Positions 8,630 through 17,394 are shown, numbered from the stretch's first letter. The stretch is 64,000 nt of DNA from an uncultured Flavobacteriaceae bacterium (GCA_947500385.1 CANMSA010000006.1:124001-188000), one strand, 5' to 3'. Program-made: numbers and translations. Notes: generated by a model not told the origin, from the letters alone.

Positions 8630-9424
8630 ATGCGAAGTTTAGCAGTCAGTACAAAACGATTAATGGCATTGTGTTTCCTCTCAATGCTTGTTTTTTCATG
8701 TAGCAAAGATGCCGAAAACCCATTAGAGGTAAACGGTACCATTACTGAGACCGAAGTAAAAACCGTCTTGGATATCGATCAAGTCTCCGGAGTTACCGAC
8801 CAGCTTGTAAATGAGATTTTTCAGGCAGGGGACTCGGCAAAAAATTTGAACCTAACAGATTGTTATCAAGCTGATTATACAGATACCGGTTTCAAGGTTA
8901 CCTTTGAAAACTGTAGCGTTGATAATAGTGAAAATCTAAATGGGACTATTTCCGCTGTCTATGAAATTGGGATGAATACCTCCAATGTAGTGGTGACTTT
9001 TACCAATCTAATGGTCGGGGATATTGCCATTAACGGAACCCGTGCCTTTTCGTTCTCTTCAGAAAATACCGAAAATATTACCTTTAATATTACCAGTGAT
9101 CTGGTCATAACAATGGCCGACGGTGCTGTGATTAAAGAAAAAGGAAACAAAGTGGTCGGAATTCTTTTTGATGGGAGTTTTGAGAACGGTGTGATTACTT
9201 TAGACGGACAGTGGACCGTTGAAGCGGATGGGAACACGTACGTGGTGGAAGTTACCTCTTTATTAGAAACACCGTTTGGTTGCACGTATGTATCCAAAGG
9301 AAGCATGACCTTGGCTAAAAACGGCCTACAGGTCTCTGTTGATTTCGGAGATGGTACCTGCGATGATATGGCGACTTTAACGTACCCCGACGGAACAACA
9401 CAGGAGTACTCCTTAAACGATTAA
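8630..9424 (+). CDS. Predicted lipoprotein of unknown function
   Basis: A 264-residue protein. A lipoprotein signal (LMALCFLSMLVFSCSKD) places the lipidated cysteine near residue 24. The mature part is acidic and rich in Thr, Asn, Val and Asp, with repeating strand-turn patterns (GTISAVYEIGMNTSNVVVTF, GTRAFSFSSENTENITFNIT), suggesting a beta-sandwich or solenoid. Two cysteine pairs lie early (DCYQ, NCSV) and late (FGCTYV, GTCDD). I recognise no named family. It ends at a strong terminator. Confidence 0.75.
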   Translation: MRSLAVSTKRLMALCFLSMLVFSCSKDAENPLEVNGTITETEVKTVLDIDQVSGVTDQLVNEIFQAGDSAKNLNLTDCYQADYTDTGFKVTFENCSVDNSENLNGTISAVYEIGMNTSNVVVTFTNLMVGDIAINGTRAFSFSSENTENITFNITSDLVITMADGAVIKEKGNKVVGILFDGSFENGVITLDGQWTVEADGNTYVVEVTSLLETPFGCTYVSKGSMTLAKNGLQVSVDFGDGTCDDMATLTYPDGTTQEYSLND

Positions 9425-9447
9425 GGAGCAACACCCATAAAAAAATG

Positions 9448-9477
9448 ACCCTGTCCGGAATCGGATGGGGTTTTTTT
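9448..9477 (+). terminator. Rho-independent terminator after the lipoprotein gene
   Basis: ACCCTGTCCG and CGGATGGGGT form an uninterrupted ten-pair stem with two G-U pairs and a GAAT loop, followed by seven T. It lies 23 bases after the stop. Confidence 0.88.
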
Positions 9478-9556
9478 ATACCCTTTGGATTGGTATGGCG
9501 CAAGCCGGTTTTTTGTACATTGTAAAACAAATCTACCGTGCATAATAAAGCCAACC

Positions 9557-11446
9557 ATGAAGAAAACAAAACGTTGTACACCACTATTCCTTTTACTGGC
9601 AGTTTTACTGTCCTTTGTATTGCAGGCCCAAAAAGATGTTTTTCAGGAGTTGGAGGAGATTGCCATCGTGGATCAAAAGCGAATGGTGCCCATGAGAGAC
9701 GGTATCCGTTTGGCCACAGATATTTATCGTCCTAAGACGCCAGCTAAGGTTCCGATTATCTTTTCCCGAACCCCTTACAATTTCAATTCTTGGAGCGATG
9801 GGGAACGGCGTACCAGGACGGCCAAAACGGCCTTGAAAATGATTAAAAAAGGATATGCCTACGTGGTGCAAAATGAACGGGGACGCTATTATTCCGAAGG
9901 GGAATGGGATATTTTAGGAGTTCCGTTGACTGATGGATACGATGCCTTTTCTTGGATGAAAGACCAAGAATGGTCCAACGGAAAAATTGGAACACTGGGA
10001 TGTTCTTCCACCGCGGAATGGCAAATGGCCGTCGCCGCTTTGGATCATCCATCGCATGCCGCGATGGTACCGCAAGGCTTTGGTGCCGGTATCGGCAGGG
10101 TAGGTGAGTTCTATGAGCAAGGCAACTGGTATCGGGGAGGTGTGGAGCAGTTGTTGTTCTTTTCATGGTTGTATGGGGTGGAGCACGATACATTCAAACC
10201 AAGAATTCCGGCCGGTGCCACCCAAGAAGATTTGATCCGTATTTCGCGCTTTTATGATTTGGCTCCTGAAAATCCCAAAGTCGATATGAAAGAGGCGCTT
10301 GCCCACCTGCCCTTACAAGATATTTTGCAGCATATTCATGGCAAAAGGGAGATTTTTGATAAAATGGTACGTCGAAAGCCGAATGATGCCGATTGGTATA
10401 CGGGCGGCCTCTATCATGATACTATGGAAATAGGGGTGCCTAGTTTTTGGTTTGCCTCTTGGTATGATGTTTCCATAAGTCCGAACATTGCGCTTTTTAA
10501 CCATGTTCGTACAAATGCTAAAGAGGCTAAGATTAGGGATAATCAATATTTGGTCATCGCACCAGTATTGCATTGCGCATATACAAGGGCTACCGAAAAT
10601 ACCATTGTGGGGGAACGCAGCGTTGGGGATGCCCGACTAGACTATGATACCCAAATTTTCGCTTGGTTCGATTTTTGGTTAAAAGGTATCGAAAATGACT
10701 TTAAGAAAAAGACCCCGAGGATTCAATATTATACCATGGGGAGCAATAGATGGCAAACAGCGGAAGAATGGCCTCCAAAGAAAGCAAAAATGACCACTTT
10801 TTATCTTAACAGTAACGGCGGCGCAAATAGCTTGTACGGTGACGGTCGTCTAAGTACGGATACACCGGGGACGGAAAATAACCCGGATAGCTTCCGTTAT
10901 GATCCACAAAACCCGGTTTCTTCCTATGGCGGCAATGTTTGTTGCACCGGAAACGCGGTCAAGGGAGGTGCTTTTGATCAACAACAGATGGAAACACGCA
11001 ACGATATCTTGGTGTATACCTCGGAACCGTTTAAGGAGGGAGTAGAGTTAAGTGGATTTATCGAGTCTACCCTATATGTTTCTTCAGATGCAAAGGATAC
11101 CGACTTTACCGTCAAACTATTGGACGTATACCCTGATGGCCGTGCGTATAACTTGGATGAAACCATTCAAAGGGCTAGGTACCGCGAAGGCTATGAGAAA
11201 GAAGTGTTTATGAAAAAGGGAGCGGTATACAAGTTAGATTTGACACCGATGGCCACAAGTAATTATTTTAAAAAAGGACATCGCATACGAATTGAAATAA
11301 GTAGTAGCAATTTCCCAAGATTTGCAAGAAACCTAAACACCGGCGGTAATAATTATGATGAAAAAGAAGGGATAATCGCAACGAATACTGTACACCATTC
11401 CGATACCCGCCCGTCTCAGATAAGACTGCCCCTTATTGGTTATTGA
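9557..11446 (+). CDS. Exported CocE/NonD family hydrolase (X-Pro dipeptidyl-peptidase-like)
   Basis: A 629-residue protein beginning [20 protein letters not shown], a signal peptide. The in-frame TTG at 9485 was rejected because it lies close behind the upstream terminator. The N-terminal alpha/beta-hydrolase domain has the family opening ([16 protein letters not shown]), an acyl-enzyme elbow GTLGCSS with Ser150 as candidate nucleophile, [10 protein letters not shown] and APVLHC for the other triad members. The C-terminal jelly-roll domain (about 390-629; [44 protein letters not shown]) completes the CocE architecture. Relatives cleave esters, beta-lactams or Xaa-Pro peptides; the substrate here is unknown. 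The elbow differs from the commoner GxSYxG. Confidence 0.88.
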   Translation: MKKTKRCTPLFLLLAVLLSFVLQAQKDVFQELEEIAIVDQKRMVPMRDGIRLATDIYRPKTPAKVPIIFSRTPYNFNSWSDGERRTRTAKTALKMIKKGYAYVVQNERGRYYSEGEWDILGVPLTDGYDAFSWMKDQEWSNGKIGTLGCSSTAEWQMAVAALDHPSHAAMVPQGFGAGIGRVGEFYEQGNWYRGGVEQLLFFSWLYGVEHDTFKPRIPAGATQEDLIRISRFYDLAPENPKVDMKEALAHLPLQDILQHIHGKREIFDKMVRRKPNDADWYTGGLYHDTMEIGVPSFWFASWYDVSISPNIALFNHVRTNAKEAKIRDNQYLVIAPVLHCAYTRATENTIVGERSVGDARLDYDTQIFAWFDFWLKGIENDFKKKTPRIQYYTMGSNRWQTAEEWPPKKAKMTTFYLNSNGGANSLYGDGRLSTDTPGTENNPDSFRYDPQNPVSSYGGNVCCTGNAVKGGAFDQQQMETRNDILVYTSEPFKEGVELSGFIESTLYVSSDAKDTDFTVKLLDVYPDGRAYNLDETIQRARYREGYEKEVFMKKGAVYKLDLTPMATSNYFKKGHRIRIEISSSNFPRFARNLNTGGNNYDEKEGIIATNTVHHSDTRPSQIRLPLIGY

Positions 11447-11480
11447 TTCGGTACAATCCTAAATTAAATAGCAAAGCGAA

Positions 11481-11987
11481 ATGAATCGAACCTTGTTGGT
11501 ATGCGGAATGCTAGTGTTGCTATTCAGTTCAGCTTCCGGGCAGGATATGGCTGAAAAACGCCGGCAACAGTTCGAAAATATCAAGAATTTGATTTGTAGT
11601 GGGGAGTTTCGTTTTGATGCGGTAAATGTAAAACCCAGAATAGGCCCCAGTATTGGCCTGGCCACGATCAACAATTACCTAGAAATTAAGAACGATTCTG
11701 TACAGGCTTACCTTCCTTATTTTGGGGAGGTTCGTATCGCGACCTACAATACGCAGGGTGCTATTCAAATGAACGATCTCCTAAGAGGTTTTCAAATTAC
11801 GATCAAGGAAAAAAAGAGAAATATTCAGCTCCGATTTTTGGCCGGAGGCGCTGCTGGGGAACATCGGGTAATACTGCAAGTGGGGAGATCGGGCTGGGCA
11901 ACGATGCAAGTGCGGTCTATGGCCCGCCCAACTATCTCATACTACGGTAGGATCAGGCCGTTAAGGACCTCGGATGTTTCCAAATAG
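11481..11987 (+). CDS. DUF4251 family exported protein
   Basis: A 168-residue protein with a signal peptide (MNRTLLVCGMLVLLFSSASGQ). It has the DUF4251 pattern: an RRQQFENIKNLICSGEFRFDA helix-strand start, INNYLEIKNDSVQAYLPYFG with the conserved LPYFG turn, and a C-terminal strand-rich half (GEHRVILQVGRSGWATMQVR, ISYYGRI). DUF4251 proteins are small Bacteroidota envelope proteins of unknown function. It follows the CocE gene by 34 bases but no shared function is apparent. Confidence 0.82.
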   Translation: MNRTLLVCGMLVLLFSSASGQDMAEKRRQQFENIKNLICSGEFRFDAVNVKPRIGPSIGLATINNYLEIKNDSVQAYLPYFGEVRIATYNTQGAIQMNDLLRGFQITIKEKKRNIQLRFLAGGAAGEHRVILQVGRSGWATMQVRSMARPTISYYGRIRPLRTSDVSK

Positions 11988-11997
11988 ACCGATTCAC

Positions 11998-12023
11998 AAA
12001 AAAAGGCGCACCATGGGCACGCC
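11998..12023 (-). terminator. Minus-strand terminator for the small-ORF array
   Basis: Read on the minus strand, GGCGTGCC-CAT-GGTGCGCC forms an eight-pair hairpin with two wobble pairs and is followed by seven T. The plus-strand side lacks a comparable T run, so it best serves transcription arriving from the three small ORFs at 12086-12556. It may also stop some readthrough from 11987. Confidence 0.78.
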
Positions 12024-12085
12024 TATCATTTTAATACCTTATCTAGGAAGGTTCTTTTGGTAAAGTCAAATTCCGAACCCGATGA

Positions 12086-12199
12086 TTAGCGGTTGAAATT
12101 TCTATACTGTGCCCATTGGGCTCTTTTGCTACTTCTGAAGGTAGAGAAATACTGTCCTGATTTCGACTCTGTTGCCGTTTTTGTGATCGATGCTTTCAT
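12086..12199 (-). CDS. Small basic protein, tandem copy 1 (37 aa)
   Basis: ATG at 12199 to TAA at 12086. The peptide starts MKASITKTATES and ends AQYRNFNR. It has eight Lys/Arg and one Glu (net about +7) and six aromatic residues, all in the C-terminal half. There is no signal peptide or membrane segment. The protein is identical in all three copies, and every base difference between copies is silent. In this copy the codons are ACG for Thr8 and AAA for Lys13, where copies 2 and 3 have ACA and AAG. It is last in the array on its strand, 62 bases before a terminator. I do not recognise a family. Confidence 0.65.
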   Translation of the reverse strand: MKASITKTATESKSGQYFSTFRSSKRAQWAQYRNFNR

Positions 12200-12264
12200 G
12201 TTGTTCGTTTTTAGATTGATGATTGATTGATTGATGATTGATTGATGCTGCCGGAACCCCGTGA

Positions 12265-12378
12265 TTAGCGGTTGAAATTTCTATACTGTGCCCATTGGGC
12301 TCTTTTGCTACTTCTGAAGGTAGAGAAATACTGTCCTGACTTCGACTCTGTTGCTGTTTTTGTGATCGATGCTTTCAT
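12265..12378 (-). CDS. Small basic protein, tandem copy 2 (37 aa)
   Basis: ATG at 12378 to TAA at 12265. The 37-residue product is identical to copies 1 and 3. The leader directly before the ATG (ATCTAAAAACGAAC then AAC) is the same as for copy 1 and resembles leaders of other genes in this window. The spacer to copy 1 carries an ATTGATTG/ATTGATG tract. The repeat period to copy 1 is 179 bp. Confidence 0.65.
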   Translation of the reverse strand: MKASITKTATESKSGQYFSTFRSSKRAQWAQYRNFNR

Positions 12379-12442
12379 GTTGTTCGTTTTTAGATTGATG
12401 ATTGATGATTGATTGATGATTGATGCTGCCGGAACCCCGTGA

Positions 12443-12556
12443 TTAGCGGTTGAAATTTCTATACTGTGCCCATTGGGCTCTTTTGCTACTTCTGAAGGTA
12501 GAAAAATACTGTCCTGACTTCGACTCTGTTGCTGTTTTTGTGATCGATGCTTTCAT
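12443..12556 (-). CDS. Small basic protein, tandem copy 3 (37 aa)
   Basis: ATG at 12556 to TAA at 12443; the first copy in the direction of transcription. The protein is identical to the other two. Phe18 uses TTT here instead of TTC, again silent. Its upstream leader differs from copies 1 and 2, lacking the ATTGATG tract, so it is the likely promoter-proximal original. I found no exact CAAANNTA (minus-strand -7 box) in the 440 bases upstream. Confidence 0.65.
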   Translation of the reverse strand: MKASITKTATESKSGQYFSTFRSSKRAQWAQYRNFNR

Positions 12557-12997
12557 AATGATTAGATTTTAGAGATTCGTACGTTTTCAATTTTTTGACT
12601 ATGGAAGCGGTCAGTGTTCCAACCGAATCCTATTCTGAAATATATTTTGGGACGTTGTAAATGTGGATGTAAAGTTCTCATGATATAGTTGTTTATAAAT
12701 GACTTACACTTAAAAGACGATGGAAGTTTAGAATTGTTACAGTACTATGCATAAAAAGGTACTATTTTGTTTTGTTTAACCCTCAAAACAATAAAAGTGG
12801 AGTAGGAGGTAACGTTTAAATAGCTGATTATCATTATTTTAAAATCATCTTCTTAGAAATGTTAAAATTATGTGAAAATTAGTGATCTGAAATGATTTTA
12901 AAAAAACCAGCGGGTATTTGGTCGAATTTAGATTCTGCTAAAGAATAAATAAGTGTAGAAATCGTTTGAACCTTTCGAACATTTAAACAACGTTCCA
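12557..12997. other. AT-rich intergenic region, 441 bp
   Basis: No gene or clear hairpin seen. It lies between the small-ORF array (minus) and the HExxH lipoprotein (plus), so it should hold both promoters. I could not place an exact TAnnTTTG box on either strand. Confidence 0.4.
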
Positions 12998-14140
12998 ATG
13001 AAAAGTTCACCCTTCAAAATAACGCCAATAACACTTTATAGTGTTTGGCTATTTTCTTTGTTTGTACTTATTGGGTGTAGCACCGATGCAACGGAAGAAG
13101 CGGTAGTACCAGATTCGGAAATGAACGATGACCCTACTAAGGAGGATGACAAGGGAGATGAGTTGGACGGTGGGCAAGAAGAACCGGACATACCCGATAC
13201 AGGTGCGGTAACTTTTGAGAACGGATTTGTTTTAAATGAGTCAAGATCGCTGACGAACCTGGTACTTTCAGATGAAGAATATACCAAGTTTATTACTGGG
13301 GAAGGGGATTTAAAAATGGTTTCTCAAAAAGCGTATGAACATATGAACGATGATTTTGATTTTATCATCATCCTTTCCGTTGAAGAGATCCAACCGAACG
13401 ACTTGTTCTATGGAAGGGCTACCCCGGTTCAGAATACAGTACAGGGCTTAGGAAGTACTATATATGACCTAAGCGGCAATTATGGTTCCGACGGGAGATT
13501 GAAGGCCATTATCTATATGCCACGGGTCGAATACATCCGAAATGGCCCTTTCCTACATGAGATAGCCCATTCATGGGGCAATAAGGGATTTATTCCTTCT
13601 ACGGTAGGTGGCCATTGGGGATATGCGAGTACCGCCGGGCAGCTGGGAGGTTTTGACGAACTGGTAGATTTAGGCAATGGTACCTATAAGGGACGGTTAA
13701 ATGATCGAGACGGTTTTGGAACTTTTGCCAACGGAGGTAATTCAATTGTGTATGGGAACTTGGAATTATACCTGATGGGCCTCATAGGTCCGGATGCGTT
13801 GGAATCTGTTCAGGTTGCTATCAATCCGGAACGGGGTTCCGGTACAGGGGAGTTTACGGCAGAAGCAATCGAGGTGTATACGCCTGAAGCCTTGATTGCG
13901 GAACATGGCCCTCGAATACCTTCGGTAATGGATTCGCAAAAAGATTTTACGGCGCTTGCGGTGATTATATCCAAAGAACCTATCAGCGCCGAGGAAATGA
14001 CCACAATAACCACTAATCTTGATAATTTTTCCCAACAAGGCGCCCCGGATGCTTCCTGGGGAGCTTTGAAAAATTTCTGGATGGCTACCCAGGGCAAAGC
14101 TACTTTTAGTTTTCAAGTACAACAACAGACCCTGCGATAA
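12998..14140 (+). CDS. Lipoprotein with zinc-metallopeptidase motif HEIAH
   Basis: A 380-residue protein with a lipoprotein signal (LFSLFVLIGCSTD) followed by a long acidic low-complexity linker (about residues 28-70, rich in Asp, Glu and Pro), suited to hold a domain away from the membrane. The folded part has LHEIAHSWGN with His187, Glu188 and His191, the zincin HExxH signature. GGHWGY about 15 residues later offers a possible third ligand. A YGNLELYLMGLIG segment follows. It probably cleaves proteins at the surface or in the periplasm. Exact peptidase family is not recognised. Confidence 0.72.
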   Translation: MKSSPFKITPITLYSVWLFSLFVLIGCSTDATEEAVVPDSEMNDDPTKEDDKGDELDGGQEEPDIPDTGAVTFENGFVLNESRSLTNLVLSDEEYTKFITGEGDLKMVSQKAYEHMNDDFDFIIILSVEEIQPNDLFYGRATPVQNTVQGLGSTIYDLSGNYGSDGRLKAIIYMPRVEYIRNGPFLHEIAHSWGNKGFIPSTVGGHWGYASTAGQLGGFDELVDLGNGTYKGRLNDRDGFGTFANGGNSIVYGNLELYLMGLIGPDALESVQVAINPERGSGTGEFTAEAIEVYTPEALIAEHGPRIPSVMDSQKDFTALAVIISKEPISAEEMTTITTNLDNFSQQGAPDASWGALKNFWMATQGKATFSFQVQQQTLR

Positions 14141-14227
14141 AAAAAGGATCGGTTATTTAACCCGTTTCGTATCGAGATGCCAATGTGAATGCCTAATATT
14201 GTTATTTCAAATAGCAGTAATCGGGGC

Positions 14228-15145
14228 ATGGCAAAACTTCACAATACCACACTGGTCGTAGCGGCATTTTTTTCCATTTATGTGATATGGGGCTCTACCT
14301 ATCTTTTGAACAAGATTGCGGTGGCAGAGTTGCCACCATTTATGCTGGCTTCTATTCGTTTTATATGTGCAGGCCTTCTTATTTTCATCCTTTGCAAGAT
14401 TCTAAAAATACCCATCGCAATCACAAAACTGCAATTTCGAAACACGGTCGTGGCAGGCTTCTTGTTCCTCACCTTTGGTAACGGGGTCGTCGTATGGGCA
14501 CTAAAGTATGTCGACACGGGGTTTGCAGCTTTGGAAATTTCGGCTCAGCCACTGGTTATTCTTCTAATGATGCGATTCTTTCAGGGGAAGAAAATTCAAC
14601 CCATGTCGCTCATCGGGGTAGTTTTGGGCATCGTGGGAATTTATTTATTGGTAAGTCAGCAAGAAATTATCAGTAAGGAAAATTCTGTTCTAGGAATGTT
14701 GATGATTTTTGCCTGTATGATCAGTTGGGGGTATGGGAGCCTTTTCGTAGGGAATGCGGAATTGCCCAAGAATTATTTCGTAAATACTGGATATCAGATG
14801 TTTACGGCCGGTATTCTATTGCTGGTCGCTAGTCTATTCTTTGGCGAAGACTGGTCTTTACCTACCCAGTGGAGTACAAAGGTACAATACACGATGGTCC
14901 TGTTGATCGTATTTGGAAGTATCGTTGCTTTTACCTCTTTCAACTACTTGTTACGCAAAGTTTCTCCGGAGAAGGTGGCGACCTCTACCTATGTGAACCC
15001 GATAATAGCCCTTGTACTTGGATGGTATTTTCTAAACGAAACAATTACGACCCAATCTATTGCAGCAGCGGCCATTCTCTTAACAGGGGTGTATTTCATT
15101 AACACCACTAAAACATTTGGCAGGTCGGCGAGAGCACTTAAATGA
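14228..15145 (+). CDS. EamA/DMT-family transporter
   Basis: From ATG 14228 a 305-residue membrane protein with ten predicted helices in two EamA repeats. The first starts VVAAFFSIYVIWGSTYLLNKIAV, with the family motif WGSxYL. The second starts MLMIFACMISWGYGSLFVG. The conserved end includes VNPIIALVLGWYFLNE. EamA proteins export amino acids, nucleosides or other metabolites; the substrate cannot be predicted. An upstream in-frame ATG at 14189 would add 13 polar residues and is less likely. The gene converges with the next, the stops being nine bases apart. Confidence 0.88.
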   Translation: MAKLHNTTLVVAAFFSIYVIWGSTYLLNKIAVAELPPFMLASIRFICAGLLIFILCKILKIPIAITKLQFRNTVVAGFLFLTFGNGVVVWALKYVDTGFAALEISAQPLVILLMMRFFQGKKIQPMSLIGVVLGIVGIYLLVSQQEIISKENSVLGMLMIFACMISWGYGSLFVGNAELPKNYFVNTGYQMFTAGILLLVASLFFGEDWSLPTQWSTKVQYTMVLLIVFGSIVAFTSFNYLLRKVSPEKVATSTYVNPIIALVLGWYFLNETITTQSIAAAAILLTGVYFINTTKTFGRSARALK

Positions 15146-15153
15146 AAGGGCGG

Positions 15154-15753
15154 TTATTCCTTATCCAATTCTTCCAACAACCGGTCATAGGAGTCAATGG
15201 TCGTATACAAACGCCCGCCAAGATTAATAATGGGTTCTTCGATCGTGTCCAATGGTCTTGCAAAGGCCCCCTTCAATTGGTCTTTGATTTCAGGGTTTTC
15301 TGCCAATCTAATAGTTTTAAAACGGTAATTACTTCCTTCCAAAGGCTGGGTAATGCTATCGCATTGCAAGCACGCCTCGGTAACATATACCGTTATAGAC
15401 TTTTTAGGGTTGATCTTTATACGTTTGTAGTCTACTTTCAGAGCCCTTCGCGACAAACTATCGTTTACCACTAGATCATAGGTGTAGTTTGGTTTCTTTC
15501 CTCTGGTCGGTACAATAACCTTTAAACGTACTTTTGTAGCGCCGGGCACTCTTATAAGACGTGGTCTCGCCTTACTTTGACGAAAATTGGTGCCTTTTAT
15601 GGTAAGCATTACGTCATAATCTTGTTCCGTTTCATTAAGGGCGTAAAAAGCCAAACGGTTCGGAATGTCCTCGGTAACTATTTTAATGGGGCCTTTCTGG
15701 GCATTGGCTTGGAAACTGGCGAGCAGGGCAAGCAAGAGTAGTTTTTGTATCAT
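15154..15753 (-). CDS. Exported protein with glutaredoxin/thioredoxin-like C-terminal domain
   Basis: From ATG 15753 (MIQKLLLLALLASFQANAQ, a signal peptide) about 199 residues; an upstream ATG at 15831 would add 26 residues and hide the signal peptide. Residues 25-110 form a beta-rich domain (FYALNETEQDYDVMLTIKG, KVRLKVIVPTRG). The C-terminal 80 residues look glutaredoxin-like: strand SITVYVTEACLQC with a CxxC pair, strand FKTIRLAENP, then the cis-Pro-like PIINLGGRLYTTID. It may act in periplasmic thiol chemistry. The combination is inferred by eye and needs a profile search. Confidence 0.65.
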   Translation of the reverse strand: MIQKLLLLALLASFQANAQKGPIKIVTEDIPNRLAFYALNETEQDYDVMLTIKGTNFRQSKARPRLIRVPGATKVRLKVIVPTRGKKPNYTYDLVVNDSLSRRALKVDYKRIKINPKKSITVYVTEACLQCDSITQPLEGSNYRFKTIRLAENPEIKDQLKGAFARPLDTIEEPIINLGGRLYTTIDSYDRLLEELDKE

Positions 15754-15928
15754 ATGCAATGTTTCTCGAACCCGAAAGATAATCAATTCTTGATATCGTC
15801 TTAAAAAATAATACCCAAATAGCCTATTCATTCGATAAAAGGACCATTTCGTCTATCACCTGTCTTTACAGTAATAGTTTAAGATAATTTTATAAGGGCC
15901 ATGAAGCGGTAGATCGTATCTTGTGAAC

Positions 15929-16582
15929 ATGAACGCACGACCAAACCTGGTAGTAACAGCCTTTCTATTTTTAAATGCTTTTTGTACCCTGGCCCAGTAT
16001 ACAAAGGAAGACTGGAAAGAGCGCGATTTATGGATGCGCGTACCAACCCTTTTTGAATTGGCAGAAATAAGGGAAGGAGATCAAGTGGCCGATATTGGCT
16101 GCCACGAGGGCTATTTAACCTTCCATTTGGCAAAACAAGTAGGAAATACGGGCAAAGTTTTCGCGGTAGATGTACTGGAATACCGTCTCAACGCGCTCAA
16201 AACCCAATTAAAAGAAGGTGAAATAGACAATGTGGAGGTCGTCTTAGGAGACGAGGACGACCCGAAACTTTTTGATAATAGCTTGGATGCGGTTTTGTTG
16301 GTAGATACCTATCACGAAATTGAGCGGTATCAGAAAGTACTGGCACATATAAAAAAGGCCTTAAAACCCTCCGGAAGATTATTGGTACTGGAAAAACTGA
16401 AGGAGGCCCATAAACATAAAGATAGGAGTGGGCAAGCAAGTGCCCATACCTTATCTATCAATTATGTGAAAGAGGAGTTGGTACAAGCCGGCTTTTCCAT
16501 AAACAAGGAGGTGACCCATTTTGGCACCTGGAATTATGAAAAAGAAAAGCAAATGTGGGTTTTGGTAGCTTTAAAAGATTAA
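15929..16582 (+). CDS. Class I SAM-dependent methyltransferase with signal peptide
   Basis: A 217-residue protein. Motif I is VADIGCHEGYLTFHLA, followed by KVFAVDVLEYRLNALK (motif II acidic residue), NVEVVLGDEDDP, and DAVLLVDTYHEI (post-I and motif IV region), then LKPSGRLLVLEK. The fold is complete. The N-terminus (MNARPNLVVTAFLFLNAFCTLAQ) looks like a cleavable signal peptide, which is odd because SAM is cytosolic. ATG 15929 is preferred to GTG 15923. Substrate unknown. Confidence 0.82.
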   Translation: MNARPNLVVTAFLFLNAFCTLAQYTKEDWKERDLWMRVPTLFELAEIREGDQVADIGCHEGYLTFHLAKQVGNTGKVFAVDVLEYRLNALKTQLKEGEIDNVEVVLGDEDDPKLFDNSLDAVLLVDTYHEIERYQKVLAHIKKALKPSGRLLVLEKLKEAHKHKDRSGQASAHTLSINYVKEELVQAGFSINKEVTHFGTWNYEKEKQMWVLVALKD

Positions 16583-16627
16583 AAATAGGTGCTTTAAGTA
16601 GTTTTAAATAAATGATTGCTTAAATGG

Positions 16628-16846
16628 TTATTCCAATTCATCACAGGTGTAGTTATGGGATTTCATGAGGGCCATAATAGATGTCACGATGCTTCGGCCA
16701 CTCTCGACCCGAAGGATGCGGTCGCAATCTTCAAGGTCAAAGTTCCATTTCCCGTTGGGGGGAATCAGCTGGTCTAAATAAGGACTTAGTTGCTGTATTT
16801 CGTCCGCTTTATTTACGGAGGTTTTGAAAACAAGTACGGTGTTCAT
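16628..16846 (-). CDS. Small protein, heavy-metal-associated-like fold lacking cysteines
   Basis: A 72-residue protein. Its layout (VLVFKTSVNKADEIQQLSPY, then GKWNFDLEDCDRILRVES, then SIVTSIMALMKSHNYTCDEL) follows the beta-alpha-beta-beta-alpha order of HMA domains such as copper chaperones. The metal-binding CxxC normally after the first strand is missing; NKAD stands there. It starts 28 bases after the DinB gene on the same strand, so the two form an operon opposite a WYL regulator. The fold assignment is a pattern judgement. Confidence 0.6.
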   Translation of the reverse strand: MNTVLVFKTSVNKADEIQQLSPYLDQLIPPNGKWNFDLEDCDRILRVESGRSIVTSIMALMKSHNYTCDELE

Positions 16847-16874
16847 TTACTATTTTTTTAGTGGATTGTTTTTG

Positions 16875-17372
16875 TTAAAAATCGGGCGCTGTTATACCAA
16901 GACTTTCTAGATAAACAAAGGCTTGCCCACGATGGTGAACTTCAGTGTCTATAAGATAGAAAATGGCTTCATACACTTTGCATTCGTTTAAACTCCAAAA
17001 AGGGATGGTTTCATGAAAACGTTCTAAGGAAAGTTCATCCCAATTTTCATTGATCAATAAGGTGGTTTCATCCCATAAAGACAATAGTCTTGCTTTGGTA
17101 TGGTTGAGTGCAATCATATGAGGCCGATTGGTGCGTGTCGCAGGTACAATAGTATGTACTGCCAAGGTTGAAATGGTCACAAGGTCCTGGACCATTTCCG
17201 AGAAAGGACGCAAGCTACCAATACAATGATTATAGAGCGCTTCTTGCGGAAAAGCCTCAATGACCCGTCTGGTACGTGCCCTGTGCCCTTGCCAATGGAT
17301 CAATAGTTCAGAGGGGTGGATCACATACCGTATGGATTTCATGGCCGCTACCGTTTTGTAATGATAGATCAT
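16875..17372 (-). CDS. DinB-family protein
   Basis: A 165-residue protein with the four-helix pattern and spaced histidines of the DinB/YfiT superfamily. An early GHRARTRRVIEAFP helix, MVQDLVTIS, and a final YLIDTEVHHRGQAFVYLESLG, whose HHRGQ is the hallmark metal motif. Relatives bind a divalent metal and some are thiol-S-transferases. It is divergent from a YafY/WYL regulator, a common pairing. An internal ATG at 17342 (MKSIRY) is an alternative start. A -7 box TACCTTTG sits just upstream. Confidence 0.85.
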   Translation of the reverse strand: MIYHYKTVAAMKSIRYVIHPSELLIHWQGHRARTRRVIEAFPQEALYNHCIGSLRPFSEMVQDLVTISTLAVHTIVPATRTNRPHMIALNHTKARLLSLWDETTLLINENWDELSLERFHETIPFWSLNECKVYEAIFYLIDTEVHHRGQAFVYLESLGITAPDF

Positions 17373-17394
17373 GTTAATTTTTTTTGTTCGAGTA

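Larger units (their letters stand above)
12081..12556. repeat. Three direct repeats of 178-179 bp
   Basis: The three units are almost identical over the ORF and, for units 1 and 2, over the spacer (leader, ATTGATTG microsatellite, CTGCCGGAACCCCGTGA). Spacers differ by small indels in the ATTGATG tract while the ORF parts differ only by three silent substitutions. Unit boundaries fall just outside the small ORFs. Confidence 0.9.

Noticed and set aside
9485-9556. TTG start giving a longer CocE-type hydrolase
   Set aside because: It lies only eight bases after the upstream terminator stem and T run and would bury the signal peptide that starts at ATG 9557.
12081-12556. CRISPR array
   Set aside because: The repeats are ~179 bp with coding content and near-identical spacers, unlike 24-40 bp CRISPR repeats with unique spacers; no cas genes.
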